64,000 bases of DNA from Sphingobium sp. DEHP117 (GTDB lineage Bacteria; Pseudomonadota; Alphaproteobacteria; Sphingomonadales; Sphingomonadaceae), in NCBI RefSeq assembly GCF_030867385.1, contig NZ_JAPFBJ010000002.1, positions 597,001 to 661,000 of the forward strand, written 5' to 3'. The number at the start of each line of letters is the position of its first letter. The stretch's first letter is position 1. Both the position numbers and the translations under genes were made by a program. A model generated the notes under the pieces. That model saw nothing but the letters and a program-made list of their open reading frames with translations, was not told where the DNA came from and made no database searches. This document shows positions 28,308 to 37,959 of this stretch, in pieces.

Positions 28308-29777
28308 TCAGACCACCCGCTCGGAAAGCAGCTCAAGCTGGTCGCGCACCTCGGCCTCGTCCTGATCGGTGAGCGAGGTGGGATAATCGCCGGTGAAGCA
28401 GGCATCGCAATATTGCGGGCGGATATCGGCGCGTTTTGCCTCGCCCAGCGCCTTGTACAGGCCGTCGATCGAGAGGAAGGAGAGGCTGTCCGCGTGGATG
28501 AAGTCGCGCATCCCGCCGATGTCGAGCTTATGGGCGAGCAGCTTGGTGCGTTCCGGCGTATCGACGCCGTAGAAGCAGCTATGCCGCGTTGGTGGGCTGG
28601 CGATGCGCATATGCACTTCCTTCGCGCCCGCCTCGCGCATCATCTGCACGATCTTGAGCGAGGTCGTGCCGCGCACGATGCTGTCGTCGATCAGGACGAT
28701 GCGCTTGCCGTCAATCAGCGCGCGGTTGGCATTGTGCTTCAGCTTGACGCCAAGGTGGCGGACCTGATCGCCCGGCTGGATGAAGGTGCGGCCGATATAG
28801 TGAGAGCGGATGATCCCCAGCTCGAACGGGATGCCCGATTGCTGGGCATAGCCAATCGCGGCGGGCACGCCCGAATCGGGTACCGGGATCACATAATCGG
28901 CCTCGACCGGGTTTTCCTGCGCCAGCTGCGCGCCGATCGCCTTGCGCACCGAATAGACGCTGCTGCCGTCCACGATCGAATCGGGGCGCGAGAAATAGAC
29001 ATGCTCGAAGATGCATGGGCGGGGGTGAACCTCGCCAAAGGGGCGGTGGCTGCGGATCTGCTCCGCGCTGGAGCCGTGCGGCACCACGATCAGCTCCCCC
29101 GGTTCTACCTGGCGGATATATTCCGCGCCGACGACATCGAACGCCACGGTTTCCGACGCGAAAATCACCGCGTCGCCCAGCCGGCCCATCACCAGCGGGC
29201 GGATGCCGAGCGGATCGCGGCAGGCGATCATGCCCTCCGCCGTCATGCAGATGAGCGAATAGGCGCCCTCCACCTGCTTCAGCGCATCGATGAACCGGTC
29301 GAGCAGGGTGCGATAGCTGGACGTAGCGACGAGGTGGATGATGACTTCGGTGTCGGAAGTCGACTGAAAGATCGAGCCACGGCGAATCAGCTCACGCCGC
29401 AGCTTCATCGCGTTGGAGATATTGCCGTTGTGCGCCACCGCGAAGCCGCCGGTCGACAGCTCGGCATAGAGCGGCTGGACGTTGCGCAGCGAGGTCTCGC
29501 CCGTGGTGGAATAACGCACATGGCCGCACGCCACATTGCCGGGCAGGGCGCGAATCGCCTCGTCATTGTCAAAATTGCCGGCGACATGGCCCATCGCGCG
29601 CTTGGTGTGGAACTCGTGCCCATCCCAGCTGGTGATGCCTGCCGCTTCCTGCCCGCGATGCTGGAGCGCATGGAGGCCGAGTGCGACCATGGCCGAAGCG
29701 GTTGTGGCGCCGGAGACACCGAAAATGCCACACTCCTCGCGCAGCTTGTCATCGTCGAAAGGATGCGTTGTCAGCAT
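28308..29777 (-). CDS. purF: Amidophosphoribosyltransferase
   Basis: The 489-residue enzyme makes the committed step of purine synthesis, phosphoribosylamine from PRPP and glutamine. The mature N-terminal nucleophile is Cys16 (EECGIFGV) after a short propeptide, and the PRPP loop is VLIDDSIVRGTTS. Extra cysteines in SCFYGVDTPE and PQYCDACF are those of the Bacillus-type enzyme, which holds a [4Fe-4S] cluster. The frame extends 45 codons upstream of ATG 29777 without similarity. It is divergent from the ccm operon. Confidence 0.96.
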   Translation of the reverse strand: MLTTHPFDDDKLREECGIFGVSGATTASAMVALGLHALQHRGQEAAGITSWDGHEFHTKRAMGHVAGNFDNDEAIRALPGNVACGHVRYSTTGETSLRNVQPLYAELSTGGFAVAHNGNISNAMKLRRELIRRGSIFQSTSDTEVIIHLVATSSYRTLLDRFIDALKQVEGAYSLICMTAEGMIACRDPLGIRPLVMGRLGDAVIFASETVAFDVVGAEYIRQVEPGELIVVPHGSSAEQIRSHRPFGEVHPRPCIFEHVYFSRPDSIVDGSSVYSVRKAIGAQLAQENPVEADYVIPVPDSGVPAAIGYAQQSGIPFELGIIRSHYIGRTFIQPGDQVRHLGVKLKHNANRALIDGKRIVLIDDSIVRGTTSLKIVQMMREAGAKEVHMRIASPPTRHSCFYGVDTPERTKLLAHKLDIGGMRDFIHADSLSFLSIDGLYKALGEAKRADIRPQYCDACFTGDYPTSLTDQDEAEVRDQLELLSERVV

Positions 29778-29966
29778 AGGTCCGCGCGGTTCCGTGCAAT
29801 TGCCTGTTTGAGCTGTGTGAGCGACTGTCTGCGGGCATATAGGAGCATCCATCCCCTTTGTCGCCCCCCTGATTGTCTTGACGGTGTCACATTTTGGGTT
29901 GCGCGGGGGCATATGGGTCGAAGGGAGCCTAGTCAGGGGCGATCCGGCCCGCTAAAGAGGCGCGCA

Positions 29967-30710
29967 ATGCACGCATTCGCGAATCCTGCGAAGTTTCTCT
30001 CCCTCGCCAAGGTGCTGACGCCGTGGCTGTTTTGGGGCGGTCTTGCTCTTATTCTGGTCGGTGCCGGATGCGGCCTGTTCGTCACACCAGCGGACTATCT
30101 ACAGGGCGAATCGGTGCGCATTCTTTACATCCATGTGCCTGCCGCCTGGCTCGGCATGGGCGGCTGGACCGGCCTCGCGATTGCCGCGCTGATGCAGATC
30201 GTGTGGCGGCACCCGCTCGCCGGAGTCGCCGGGCGCGCCATCGCGGTGCCGGGCGCGCTGTTCACCGCCATCTGCCTCGCCACCGGATCGATCTGGGGCA
30301 GGCCCACCTGGGGCACCTGGTGGGAGTGGGACGGGCGGATGACGAGCATGCTGGTGCTGCTGTTCCTCTATTTCGGCTATATCGCGCTTGCCCGCGCCAG
30401 CGCCGAGCAGCCAGGCGGCATCGGCGAGAATGGTGGCGTTTCGCGCGTGACGGCGATCTTCGCGCTGGTCGGCGCGGTCAACCTGCCGATCATCAATCGC
30501 AGCGTGGTGTGGTGGAACAGCCTGCATCAGGGGCCGAGCATCACCATGCGGGGGTCCAGCATAGACAGCGCGATCCTGTGGCCGCTGGGCTTGACGGTGA
30601 TCGGCTTCTCGCTGTGGTTCGGCGCGATCGTGCTGATGCGGATGCGCAGCATATTGGCGCAGAACAAGGTCGAGGCGCGGATGGCGCGCTTGGCGCGGGA
30701 GGCGGCATGA
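29967..30710 (+). CDS. ccmC: Haem exporter protein CcmC
   Basis: The 247-residue inner-membrane protein has six hydrophobic segments and the tryptophan-rich WGRPTWGTWWEWDGRMTS motif near residue 115, the haem-handling signature of CcmC/CcmF. It loads haem onto CcmE for cytochrome c maturation. The open frame upstream of ATG 29967 belongs to the strand opposite purF and is not coding. ccmD and ccmE follow; ccmA and ccmB are not in this window. Confidence 0.95.
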   Translation: MHAFANPAKFLSLAKVLTPWLFWGGLALILVGAGCGLFVTPADYLQGESVRILYIHVPAAWLGMGGWTGLAIAALMQIVWRHPLAGVAGRAIAVPGALFTAICLATGSIWGRPTWGTWWEWDGRMTSMLVLLFLYFGYIALARASAEQPGGIGENGGVSRVTAIFALVGAVNLPIINRSVVWWNSLHQGPSITMRGSSIDSAILWPLGLTVIGFSLWFGAIVLMRMRSILAQNKVEARMARLAREAA

Positions 30711-30714
30711 CGTC

Positions 30715-30846
30715 ATGAACCACTGGCCGTTCATCATCGCTGCCTATCTGATCACGGCGCTGGGCGTGCTTGGCCTCAGCTGGGGCAGCTGGCGTGCGAT
30801 GCGTGCGGCCGAGGCGCGCGCGGACGCGATGCGGCGGGATCGCTGA
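30715..30846 (+). CDS. ccmD: Haem exporter protein CcmD
   Basis: The small 43-residue ORF starts 4 bases after ccmC (ATG 30715, MNHWPFIIAAYLITALGVL) and ends 1 base before ccmE. One transmembrane helix followed by a basic tail (RAMRAAEARADAMRRDR) is the CcmD pattern. CcmD holds holo-CcmE at the CcmABC complex for release. It is identified by size, topology and place in the operon. Confidence 0.88.
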   Translation: MNHWPFIIAAYLITALGVLGLSWGSWRAMRAAEARADAMRRDR

Positions 30847-30847
30847 A

Positions 30848-31306
30848 ATGGCGTTGAAGTCCAAGCATCAGCGGCTGATCCTCGTGCTCATTGCGCTGGT
30901 GGCGATCATCGGCGCGGGCTTGCTCGCTGCCTCTGCCTTGAAAGACGAGGCCGCCTATTTCTATGTGCCCGCAGATGTGAAGGCAAAAGGGTTCACGCCG
31001 GGCAAGGCCGTGCGGCTGGGCGGCATGGTGGTGGCGGGCAGCCTCGCCCACGCGCCCGACGGCGTGACGAAAACCTTCACTGTGTCGGATGGCAAGGCGA
31101 CCGTGCCGGTCCGCTTCACCGGCATCGCGCCCGATCTGTTTCGCGAGGGGTCCGGCGTGGTCGCGGAAGGCAAGTTCGACGCGCAGGGCACCTTCATCGC
31201 CGACAACCTGCTCGCCAAGCATGACGAACGCTATATGCCGCGCGAGATGGAAGGCATGAGCTACGATCCCAAGACCCACAAGGTGACCGGGGCGGCCAAG
31301 CCGTGA
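30848..31306 (+). CDS. ccmE: Cytochrome c-type biogenesis protein CcmE (haem chaperone)
   Basis: The 152-residue protein has one N-terminal membrane anchor (about 8-30) and a periplasmic OB-fold domain. The haem-binding His lies in LLAKHDERYMP, the conserved site that forms the covalent haem adduct. It carries haem from CcmC to CcmF. ATG 30848 is directly after ccmD. A palindromic repeat separates it from ccmF. Confidence 0.95.
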   Translation: MALKSKHQRLILVLIALVAIIGAGLLAASALKDEAAYFYVPADVKAKGFTPGKAVRLGGMVVAGSLAHAPDGVTKTFTVSDGKATVPVRFTGIAPDLFREGSGVVAEGKFDAQGTFIADNLLAKHDERYMPREMEGMSYDPKTHKVTGAAKP

Positions 31307-31328
31307 TCGGTGGTGCCATCATCCCCTA

Positions 31329-31441
31329 TCGTCACCCTGAACTGGTTTGGCTTCGCCGCTCTTACGGGTCAGGGTCCATGTCTATTCTTGGAGCATGGCT
31401 GCCTGAGGCGCGATGGATGCTGAAACGAGTTCAGCATGACG
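31329..31441. repeat. REP-like palindromic repeat inside the ccm operon
   Basis: Two hairpins are seen: CACCCTGAAC pairing with GGTCAGGGTCC, and TGCTGAAacgagTTCAGCA near the right end (31418-31436). Related sequence lies inverted at 38307-38396. This type is common between sphingomonad genes. It splits ccmE from ccmF by 157 bases and could reduce downstream transcription. Confidence 0.75.
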
Positions 31442-31463
31442 GTTTCATAAAAGAGAAAGCGCG

Positions 31464-33398
31464 GTGATCGCCGAACTGGGCCTTGCGGCGCTGTGGCTGG
31501 CGGCGGGGCTGGCGCTGTTGCAGCTCGTGCTCGCCGCGCTGGGGCTGGGGCGGGCGCGGGCCGAGCTGCTCAGCGGAGTGCGCCCGGTCGCGGTGGCGCA
31601 GGCGGCGTTGTGCGCCCTGTCCTTTGCCGCCCTGATTGCACTGTTCCTGCGCTCTGACATGTCCGTGCTGCTGGTCGCGATGAACAGCCACAGCGCCAAG
31701 CCGTGGCTTTACAAGTTCGCGGGGACATGGGGCAATCACGAAGGCTCTATGCTGCTGTGGGTGACGGTGATGGGGCTGGCTGGCGCGCTGGTTGCGCTGC
31801 TGGAACGGACATTGAAGCGCGCAACGCATATGGCGACCTTGGGCGCGCAGGCAGCGATTTCGCTGGGTTTTTACGCGTTCCTGCTGTTCGCGTCCAACCC
31901 GTTCGCGCGGCTCGACCCTGCCGCGCCGGACGGGCAGGGGCTGAACCCGTTGTTGCAAGACCCCGGCCTCGCCTTTCATCCGCCGACGCTCTATCTCGGC
32001 TATGTCGGCCTCTCGGTGGCGTTCTCGTTCGCGGTCGGCGCGCTGTTGACGCGCACGGTCGACGCCGCCTTCGCCCGCGCGATGCGCCCTTGGGTGCTGG
32101 GCGCATGGGTGCTGCTCACCATCGGCATCACGGCGGGCAGCTATTGGGCCTATTATGAGCTGGGCTGGGGCGGCTGGTGGTTCTGGGACCCGGTGGAGAA
32201 CGCATCGCTGATGCCATGGCTCGCCGCCACCGCGCTGCTGCACTCGGTAACGGTACTGGCGACGCGCGACGCCTTGCGGGCGTGGACGGTGATGCTCGCC
32301 GTCGTCGCCTTCTCGATGTCTATGGTCGGCACCTTCCTCGTGCGTTCGGGCATCCTCACCAGCGTGCACGCCTTCGCGGTGGACCCGGAGCGGGGCAGCT
32401 TCATCCTCGTGCTGCTGCTGCTCTATATCGGCGGCGCGCTGGCGCTGTTCGGCCTGCGCGTCGGCACGGTGCGCGAAGGGCGCCAGTTCGAGGCGGTGAG
32501 CCGCGAGGCGCTGCTCGTCGTCAACAACCTGTTGCTCACGGTCATTCTCGGCGTAGTGCTGGTCGGCACGCTCTATCCGCTGATGGCCGAAGCCTTCGGC
32601 CACAAGATTTCGGTCGGCCCGCCCTATTTCAACGCGGTGGCGGGGCCGCTCGCGCTCGCGCTGATGCTGGCTATGGCGGTGGGGCCGCTGGTGCGCTGGC
32701 GGCGCGATGAGCCGGGCGTGGTCGCGGGAAGGCTGCTGTGGCCGGCCGGGGTGATGATCGGAATGGCAGCCGCGCTCGGCGTGGCGGCGTGGGGCAGGAT
32801 CGGCGTTTTGCCCTATCTCGGCCTGGTCGTGGCGGCGGGCGTGGCGCTTGCCAGCCTGATCCCGCTCACCAAGCGCAATCTGCGGCGCACGCCCCTGTTC
32901 ACTTACGGCATGGTGCTGGCGCACCTCGGCTGCGCGGTCTCGTTGGGAGGCATGGCGGCGGAGAGCGCCTTCACCACCGAGAGACTGGTGGCGATGAAGC
33001 CGGGCGAGAGCGTGGAGGCGGCGGGCTGGCGCATCCGGTTCGACCGTGCCATGCCCCTGGCCGGGCCGAACTGGGTAGCGATGCAGGCCGATATGGCCGC
33101 GAGCCGGGGCGGAGAGGACATCATGCTCCATCCGCAGAGCCGCTTTTTCTCCAGCCCGCCCACCACGACCAGTGAATCGGCTATTCTTACCCGCTGGGAT
33201 GGGCAGCTGTACGTCGTGCTGGGCGAGGCGCTGGACGATGGGCGCTGGCAGATGCGCATCTGGTGGAAGCCGTTCGTCACCCTGATCTGGCTCGGCGGGC
33301 TGATGATCGCGGCCGGGGGTGCGCTGACGCTGATCGGGCGCGAGCGGCGCGGCTGGATGTTGAAACTGCGCCGTCGCAACGCGGAGCAACCGGCATGA
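31464..33398 (+). CDS. ccmF: Haem lyase CcmF
   Basis: The 644-residue polytopic membrane protein has the tryptophan-rich motif WGGWWFWDPVENASLMPW near residue 235 and WGNHEGSMLLW near residue 93. It is the core of the haem lyase that attaches haem to apocytochrome c with CcmH and CcmI. The start is GTG 31464. The stop overlaps the ccmG start (ATGA). It follows the repeat in the operon. Confidence 0.95.
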   Translation: MIAELGLAALWLAAGLALLQLVLAALGLGRARAELLSGVRPVAVAQAALCALSFAALIALFLRSDMSVLLVAMNSHSAKPWLYKFAGTWGNHEGSMLLWVTVMGLAGALVALLERTLKRATHMATLGAQAAISLGFYAFLLFASNPFARLDPAAPDGQGLNPLLQDPGLAFHPPTLYLGYVGLSVAFSFAVGALLTRTVDAAFARAMRPWVLGAWVLLTIGITAGSYWAYYELGWGGWWFWDPVENASLMPWLAATALLHSVTVLATRDALRAWTVMLAVVAFSMSMVGTFLVRSGILTSVHAFAVDPERGSFILVLLLLYIGGALALFGLRVGTVREGRQFEAVSREALLVVNNLLLTVILGVVLVGTLYPLMAEAFGHKISVGPPYFNAVAGPLALALMLAMAVGPLVRWRRDEPGVVAGRLLWPAGVMIGMAAALGVAAWGRIGVLPYLGLVVAAGVALASLIPLTKRNLRRTPLFTYGMVLAHLGCAVSLGGMAAESAFTTERLVAMKPGESVEAAGWRIRFDRAMPLAGPNWVAMQADMAASRGGEDIMLHPQSRFFSSPPTTTSESAILTRWDGQLYVVLGEALDDGRWQMRIWWKPFVTLIWLGGLMIAAGGALTLIGRERRGWMLKLRRRNAEQPA

Positions 33399-33925
33399 AG
33401 GGCCGCTGGCTGACATGGGCGCCCTTGGTGGTTTTCATGGCACTGGCGCTGCTGTTCGCAGGGCGCCTGCTATGGCCGGAGGAGCATGTCATCCCCTCGC
33501 GCATGGTCGGCAAGCCGCTGCCCGCTTTCTCCCTTCCCGCCGCCGCATCGGATCGCCCGGCGCTCGACAGCCGCCAGTTTGCAACCGGCAAGCCGCGACT
33601 GCTCAACATCTTCGCGAGCTGGTGCGTGCCCTGTGCCGCCGAAGCGCCGCAACTCATGGCACTTCGCCAAGCGGGTGTGCCGATTGACGGCATCGCCATT
33701 CGTGATGCGCGTGCGGATGTGGACCGTTTCCTCGCGCGCCATGGCAATCCGTTTGCACATATCGGGCTTGATGCGCGTTCCTCGGTGCAGCTGGCGCTGG
33801 GAAGCTCCGGCGTGCCGGAAACCTTCGTCATCGGTGGCGACGGGCGCATCTTGCACCAGCATATCGGCGACATCCGGGCCGACGATGTGGAGACGATATT
33901 GCGCATTTGGCAGGAGGCGCGCTGA
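33395..33925 (+). CDS. ccmG: Thiol:disulfide interchange protein CcmG (DsbE)
   Basis: The 176-residue periplasmic thioredoxin-like protein has an N-terminal anchor (about 6-25) and the CxxC site in FASWCVPCAAEAP. The VPETFVI segment holds the cis-Pro region. It reduces apocytochrome c haem-binding cysteines. ATG 33395 overlaps the ccmF stop by 4 bases. Confidence 0.94.
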   Translation: MKGRWLTWAPLVVFMALALLFAGRLLWPEEHVIPSRMVGKPLPAFSLPAAASDRPALDSRQFATGKPRLLNIFASWCVPCAAEAPQLMALRQAGVPIDGIAIRDARADVDRFLARHGNPFAHIGLDARSSVQLALGSSGVPETFVIGGDGRILHQHIGDIRADDVETILRIWQEAR

Positions 33926-34338
33926 TGCGGCGGCTGGTTTTCCTGCTGGCGCTGGCTTTCGCCGCTCCGCTGACGGCGCAGACTGCGCTGCCGCCTGCCC
34001 CCTATGCCAACCAGCAACTCGCTGACCCGGCGCAGGAGCGCAAGGCGCATGAGCTGATGCTCACCATCCGCTGCGTCACCTGCCAGAGCCAGTCGATCGC
34101 GGACAGCGACGCGAGCATGGCGGCGGACCTCCGCTCCGAAATCCGCGTGCGTATTGCCGCGGGCGAGCAGCCGGAGCAGATTCGCGCCTGGCTGATCGAG
34201 CGTTATGGCGACTGGATCAGCTATCGCCCCACCGCCGAGCCGATCACCTGGCCTTTATGGGCGGCGCCGATCCTGCTGCTGGCGGGCGGCGGAGTTTTGG
34301 TGCTCGGGCGCATCCGGCGCAGGCGGAGGAACGCGTGA
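33925..34338 (+). CDS. ccmH: Cytochrome c-type biogenesis protein CcmH
   Basis: The 137-residue protein has a signal peptide (LALAFAAPLTAQ), the CcmH/CycL motif IRCVTCQSQSIADSDA with the redox pair CxxC, and one C-terminal membrane helix (about 110-130). It interacts with CcmG and apocytochrome c. ATG 33925 shares a base with the ccmG stop. It matches only the N-terminal domain of E. coli CcmH; the TPR part is the next gene. Confidence 0.93.
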   Translation: MRRLVFLLALAFAAPLTAQTALPPAPYANQQLADPAQERKAHELMLTIRCVTCQSQSIADSDASMAADLRSEIRVRIAAGEQPEQIRAWLIERYGDWISYRPTAEPITWPLWAAPILLLAGGGVLVLGRIRRRRRNA

Positions 34339-34973
34339 TGGGCTGGGCGCTATTCGTATTGCTGGCCGCGAGTGTGGCGATCGGCCTCGTGCTCGCCCGC
34401 ATGCCGCGCGTGGTGTGGGAGCTGGTCGGCTCGGCGCTGTTGCTGGCTGCGGCAGGATATGCATGGCAGGGCAGCCCCTCGCTTAACGGCGATCCGCGCG
34501 CGCCGGGGCAAACCGTGCCGCGCTATGACGAAGACCTGGCCAAGCTGCGCAACGCGTTTTCCGGCACGGATAACAAGGCCGGGCTGTGGATCACCATGTC
34601 TGACGGCCTTGCCCGCCAGGGCAATTATGAAGATGCCGCGAACGCGCTGGTCGCCGGCCTCAAGGCGAACCCGGACAACGCCAATCTCTGGGTCGCGCTC
34701 GGCAACATGCTGATCTACAAGGCGGATGGCGCCTTCCCCCCCGCCGCGCAGTTCAGCTATGCCCAGGCAGAGCGCCTCGCGCCCGGCAATTCCGCTGCGC
34801 CTTATTTCCATGGGCTCGCGCTGGCGCAGGCGGGGCAGTATGACGCCGCGCGCCAGATCTGGGCCGCATTGCAGGCGCGTGTGCCTGCGCAGTCGCCTCT
34901 CCATGCCATGCTCGCTGCGAATATTGCCCGGCTCGACAGCCTGATGGCCGCGGAGGGCGGACAACAGCCGTGA
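34338..34973 (+). CDS. ccmI: CcmI-like TPR protein of cytochrome c maturation
   Basis: The 211-residue protein has two short N-terminal hydrophobic segments and then TPR-like repeats (about 90-190), including ANALVAGLKANPDNANLWVAL. It matches the C-terminal TPR half of E. coli CcmH, called CcmI or CycH in alphaproteobacteria, which binds apocytochrome c. It is somewhat shorter than typical CcmI. The start overlaps the ccmH stop. It is the last gene of the ccm operon. Confidence 0.85.
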   Translation: MGWALFVLLAASVAIGLVLARMPRVVWELVGSALLLAAAGYAWQGSPSLNGDPRAPGQTVPRYDEDLAKLRNAFSGTDNKAGLWITMSDGLARQGNYEDAANALVAGLKANPDNANLWVALGNMLIYKADGAFPPAAQFSYAQAERLAPGNSAAPYFHGLALAQAGQYDAARQIWAALQARVPAQSPLHAMLAANIARLDSLMAAEGGQQP

Positions 34974-34977
34974 TCCC

Positions 34978-35026
34978 GGCGTTAGCATTACGTTTATTGC
35001 ACCGCACTATATGCTGTGCTAACGCC
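34978..35026. promoter_or_regulatory. Inverted repeat in the ccmI-kup gap
   Basis: GGCGTTAGCA (34978-34987) and TGCTAACGCC (35017-35026) are perfect complements, separated by 29 AT-richer bases. The place directly upstream of kup suggests a regulatory site or a cruciform, but it could also end the ccm transcript. No T run follows. Confidence 0.4.
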
Positions 35027-35066
35027 CCGCGATCGGTCGCCCGGAGACCTGCAAAGGCATTTGCAT

Positions 35067-36998
35067 ATGGCTGAAGACAGCAGCACGGCGAGCGAACAGT
35101 CCGCGGCCGCGCTATCCCATTCCACCGCGCATTCCCACGGCAGTGACGGCATCGTCAAACTTGCCGTCGGCGCCATCGGCATTGTCTTCGGAGACATCGG
35201 CACCAGCCCGCTCTACGCCTTCCGTGAAACATTCGCGGGACATCACCCTCTCGCACTCGATGCGGACCATATCTACGGCGTGATCAGCCTGATGTTCTGG
35301 TCGATGATGATGGTCGTGACGCTGAAATATGTCAGCATCATCATGCGGGCGGACAACAAGGGCGAGGGCGGCAGCCTCGCCTTGCTCGCGCTCATCAATC
35401 GCAACAGCGAGGGCAGGCGCTGGACCACCGGCATCGTCCTGCTCGGCGTGTTTGCCACTGCGCTGTTCTATGGCGATTCGATGATTACGCCTGCGGTGTC
35501 GGTGCTTTCTGCCGTGGAAGGTCTGGCGGTATATAACCCCGGCCTCGCGCCGTTGATCCTCCCTGCCGCCGTCACGATCCTCGTAGGCCTGTTCGCCATC
35601 CAGAGCGGGGGCACGAGCAGGGTGGCGGCATTGTTCGGGCCGATCATGCTGGTCTATTTCCTGACCATCGCTACGCTTGGGGTGATCAGCATCATGGCGA
35701 CCCCGCACATCATCATGGCCCTGAACCCCTATTGGGCGGTAATGTTTTTTCTAACGGACCCTCTGCCCGCGTTTCTGGCGCTTGGCTCCGTCGTACTGGC
35801 GGTGACGGGCGCGGAGGCGCTCTACGCCGACATGGGGCATTTCGGCCGTAACCCGATCCGCGTTTCGTGGCTGGTGTTCGTGCTGCCTGCCTTGATGCTC
35901 AACTATATGGGCCAGGGTGCGCTGCTGACGCGCGAGGGCTATGCCGCGCTTGAAAGTCCGTTCTACAATCTGGCGCCCGTCTATTTCCAGCTGCCGCTGA
36001 TCGGCATCGCGACGCTGGCCGCAATCATCGCCTCTCAGGCGGTGATATCGGGTGCATTCTCCGTCACCCAGCAGGCGATCCAGCTCGGTTTCATGCCGCG
36101 CCTGCGCATCGCGCATACCAGCGCGTCGACAGCCGGGCAGATCTATATCCCGCTCATCAACTGGGGCCTGATGACCATGGTCATCATCCTGGTGCTTTCG
36201 TTCCGCACATCGTCCAACCTCACCGCCGCCTATGGCATTGCCGTCACCGGCGCGATGTTTATCGACAACGTGTTGCTGACCGTGGTGCTGTTCCGCCTGT
36301 GGAAATGGCACTGGAGCGGCGCGGCGGCGTTGCTCTCGGTGTTCTATATCGTCGATGGCGCCTACCTCGCCGCCAATCTTACCAAAATTCCGGATGGCGG
36401 CTGGTTCCCGCTGCTCATCGGCCTGATCGTCTTCACCCTGCTCACCACATGGTCGCGCGGGCGCAAGCTGATGATCGAGCGGATGCGCGAATCGGCCATG
36501 CCGATCCCGGTGTTCGTGGCGTCTGCCGCCAACAGCGCGGTGCGCGTGCCGGGGACGGCGGTGTTCATGACCTCAACGGCAGACGGCGTACCGCACGCGC
36601 TGCTCCACAACCTCAAGCACAACAAGGTTCTGCACGAGCGTGTGATTCTCCTCACCGTGAAGATCGCCGACGTGCCGGTGGTGCAGGACGATACCCGCTG
36701 CCAGCTGGAGGACCTTGGGCGCGGGTTCTTCCGCCTCGTGCTGCATTACGGCTTCATGCAGGAGCCGGACGTCCCCGCCGCACTGAAACGGGTCGAGGGT
36801 TGCGGCCAGAGCTTCAAGATGATGGACACCAGCTTCTTCCTCGCGCGCCAGACGCTGCTGCCCTCCGCCCGGCCCGGCATGGCGCTGTGGCGCGAAAAGG
36901 TGTTTGCCTGGATGCTGCGCAACGCAGAAAGCGCGATGGAGTTTTTCCGCCTGCCGACGAACCGCGTGGTGGAGCTGGGCAGTCAGGTCGAGATTTAG
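35067..36998 (+). CDS. kup: Potassium uptake protein Kup
   Basis: The 643-residue KUP/HAK/KT transporter brings in K+ with protons. About 12 hydrophobic helices fill residues 25-475, with the family motif [15 protein letters not shown] in the first. A cytoplasmic tail ends in [12 protein letters not shown], the normal family terminus. ATG 35067 gives the usual acidic/His-containing leader; an upstream frame of 17 codons lacks similarity. The stop codon lies only 15 bases before the end of the IS110 transposase gene, so the insertion landed right behind kup without damaging it. Confidence 0.95.
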   Translation: MAEDSSTASEQSAAALSHSTAHSHGSDGIVKLAVGAIGIVFGDIGTSPLYAFRETFAGHHPLALDADHIYGVISLMFWSMMMVVTLKYVSIIMRADNKGEGGSLALLALINRNSEGRRWTTGIVLLGVFATALFYGDSMITPAVSVLSAVEGLAVYNPGLAPLILPAAVTILVGLFAIQSGGTSRVAALFGPIMLVYFLTIATLGVISIMATPHIIMALNPYWAVMFFLTDPLPAFLALGSVVLAVTGAEALYADMGHFGRNPIRVSWLVFVLPALMLNYMGQGALLTREGYAALESPFYNLAPVYFQLPLIGIATLAAIIASQAVISGAFSVTQQAIQLGFMPRLRIAHTSASTAGQIYIPLINWGLMTMVIILVLSFRTSSNLTAAYGIAVTGAMFIDNVLLTVVLFRLWKWHWSGAAALLSVFYIVDGAYLAANLTKIPDGGWFPLLIGLIVFTLLTTWSRGRKLMIERMRESAMPIPVFVASAANSAVRVPGTAVFMTSTADGVPHALLHNLKHNKVLHERVILLTVKIADVPVVQDDTRCQLEDLGRGFFRLVLHYGFMQEPDVPAALKRVEGCGQSFKMMDTSFFLARQTLLPSARPGMALWREKVFAWMLRNAESAMEFFRLPTNRVVELGSQVEI

Positions 36999-37012
36999 AG
37001 TATCCGTGATGG

Positions 37013-37954
37013 TCAAGGGAGGGATTTGACCCATACGCGGTCTGCCTTGATGAGAGCGTTAGCGGTGACGATGAGTTTTCGCATGACGGTTGTGATGGCG
37101 ACCTTTGCGGGTTTTCCGGCGGCGATGAGCTGTTTGTATTTGGCGCTGAGGTCTGGGTTGAAGCGGGCGGCGACGAGGGCCGGCATGTAGAGCGCCTGTC
37201 GGACGTTAGCGCGCCCTCCGCGGATGAAGCACTTGCCTTTCCATTGCCCTGACTGCCTTGCGACGGGGGCGAGGCCGGCGAGCGATGCGGCCTGCTTGTT
37301 TTCGAGGCTACCGAGCTCGGGCATGGTTGCGATGAGCTGCGCTGCAGTGAGGATACCGACGCCGCTGATGCTGGCGATGATTTCCTGCTTGCGGACGAGT
37401 TCCGGATCGGCCTGGATGATTTTCTGAGCCATGGCATCGATTGCATCGATATGGCGGGCAATCTGTTCGAGCCTTTGCTTGGCTTGACGCTTCAACAAGG
37501 GGAGGGTGAGGTTCTTTTCGCGGTTCTTGAGCGCGGTACGATCGCGCACCAAGCCATCACGGGCGTTCACAAGTTCGGCCAACTGGTTGAGGTTTTGTGC
37601 TCGTTCTGGGCGGGGAGCGGGCTTGAGTGCCTCGGCCATCAGCGCGAGCATGGCGGCGTCGATCGTGTCGGTCTTGGCAAGCGTACCTGTTGCCTGAGCA
37701 AATCGCCGCGCGCGTTCGGGGTTGATCCGCACGAGCGGACAGCCCACCAGAGCCTGTTCGAAGGCACGGTGGTAGACGCCGGTTGCCTCGTAAGCGATGC
37801 GTTCGACGTGCCACTGTGCGATCCATTTGATCAGTGCAGCATAGCCCTTCTTCGTATTGGCGAACTGCCGGCCAATTCCAGCCGGGCGGGCATGGCAATC
37901 AAGGCTCGCTTTGGAGATGTCGATGCCGATGTTTTGTGGTAGAACTGAGTTCAT
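37013..37954 (-). CDS. IS110-family transposase (DEDD recombinase)
   Basis: The protein has about 313 residues from ATG 37954; the upstream ATG at 37978 would add 8. It has an N-terminal RuvC-like DEDD domain (D in IGIDISKASLD, E in AYEATGVYHRA, two D in TDTIDAAM), a coiled-coil linker, and a C-terminal transposase_20 domain with ISGVGILTAAQLIA and the serine region near GGRANVRQALY. IS110 enzymes work with a bridge RNA made from the element's own non-coding end, here expected upstream of the gene. Confidence 0.93.
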   Translation of the reverse strand: MNSVLPQNIGIDISKASLDCHARPAGIGRQFANTKKGYAALIKWIAQWHVERIAYEATGVYHRAFEQALVGCPLVRINPERARRFAQATGTLAKTDTIDAAMLALMAEALKPAPRPERAQNLNQLAELVNARDGLVRDRTALKNREKNLTLPLLKRQAKQRLEQIARHIDAIDAMAQKIIQADPELVRKQEIIASISGVGILTAAQLIATMPELGSLENKQAASLAGLAPVARQSGQWKGKCFIRGGRANVRQALYMPALVAARFNPDLSAKYKQLIAAGKPAKVAITTVMRKLIVTANALIKADRVWVKSLP

Positions 37955-37959
37955 CTTTT

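Noticed and set aside
28305..29966. In-frame extension of ccmC by over 550 codons
   Set aside because: It runs opposite purF and its translation shows no known domain; ATG 29967 gives the normal CcmC length.
31431..33416. 661-codon minus-strand ORF opposite ccmF
   Set aside because: Same reason; rich in Arg, Gln and His with no domain, opposite a well-supported membrane protein gene.
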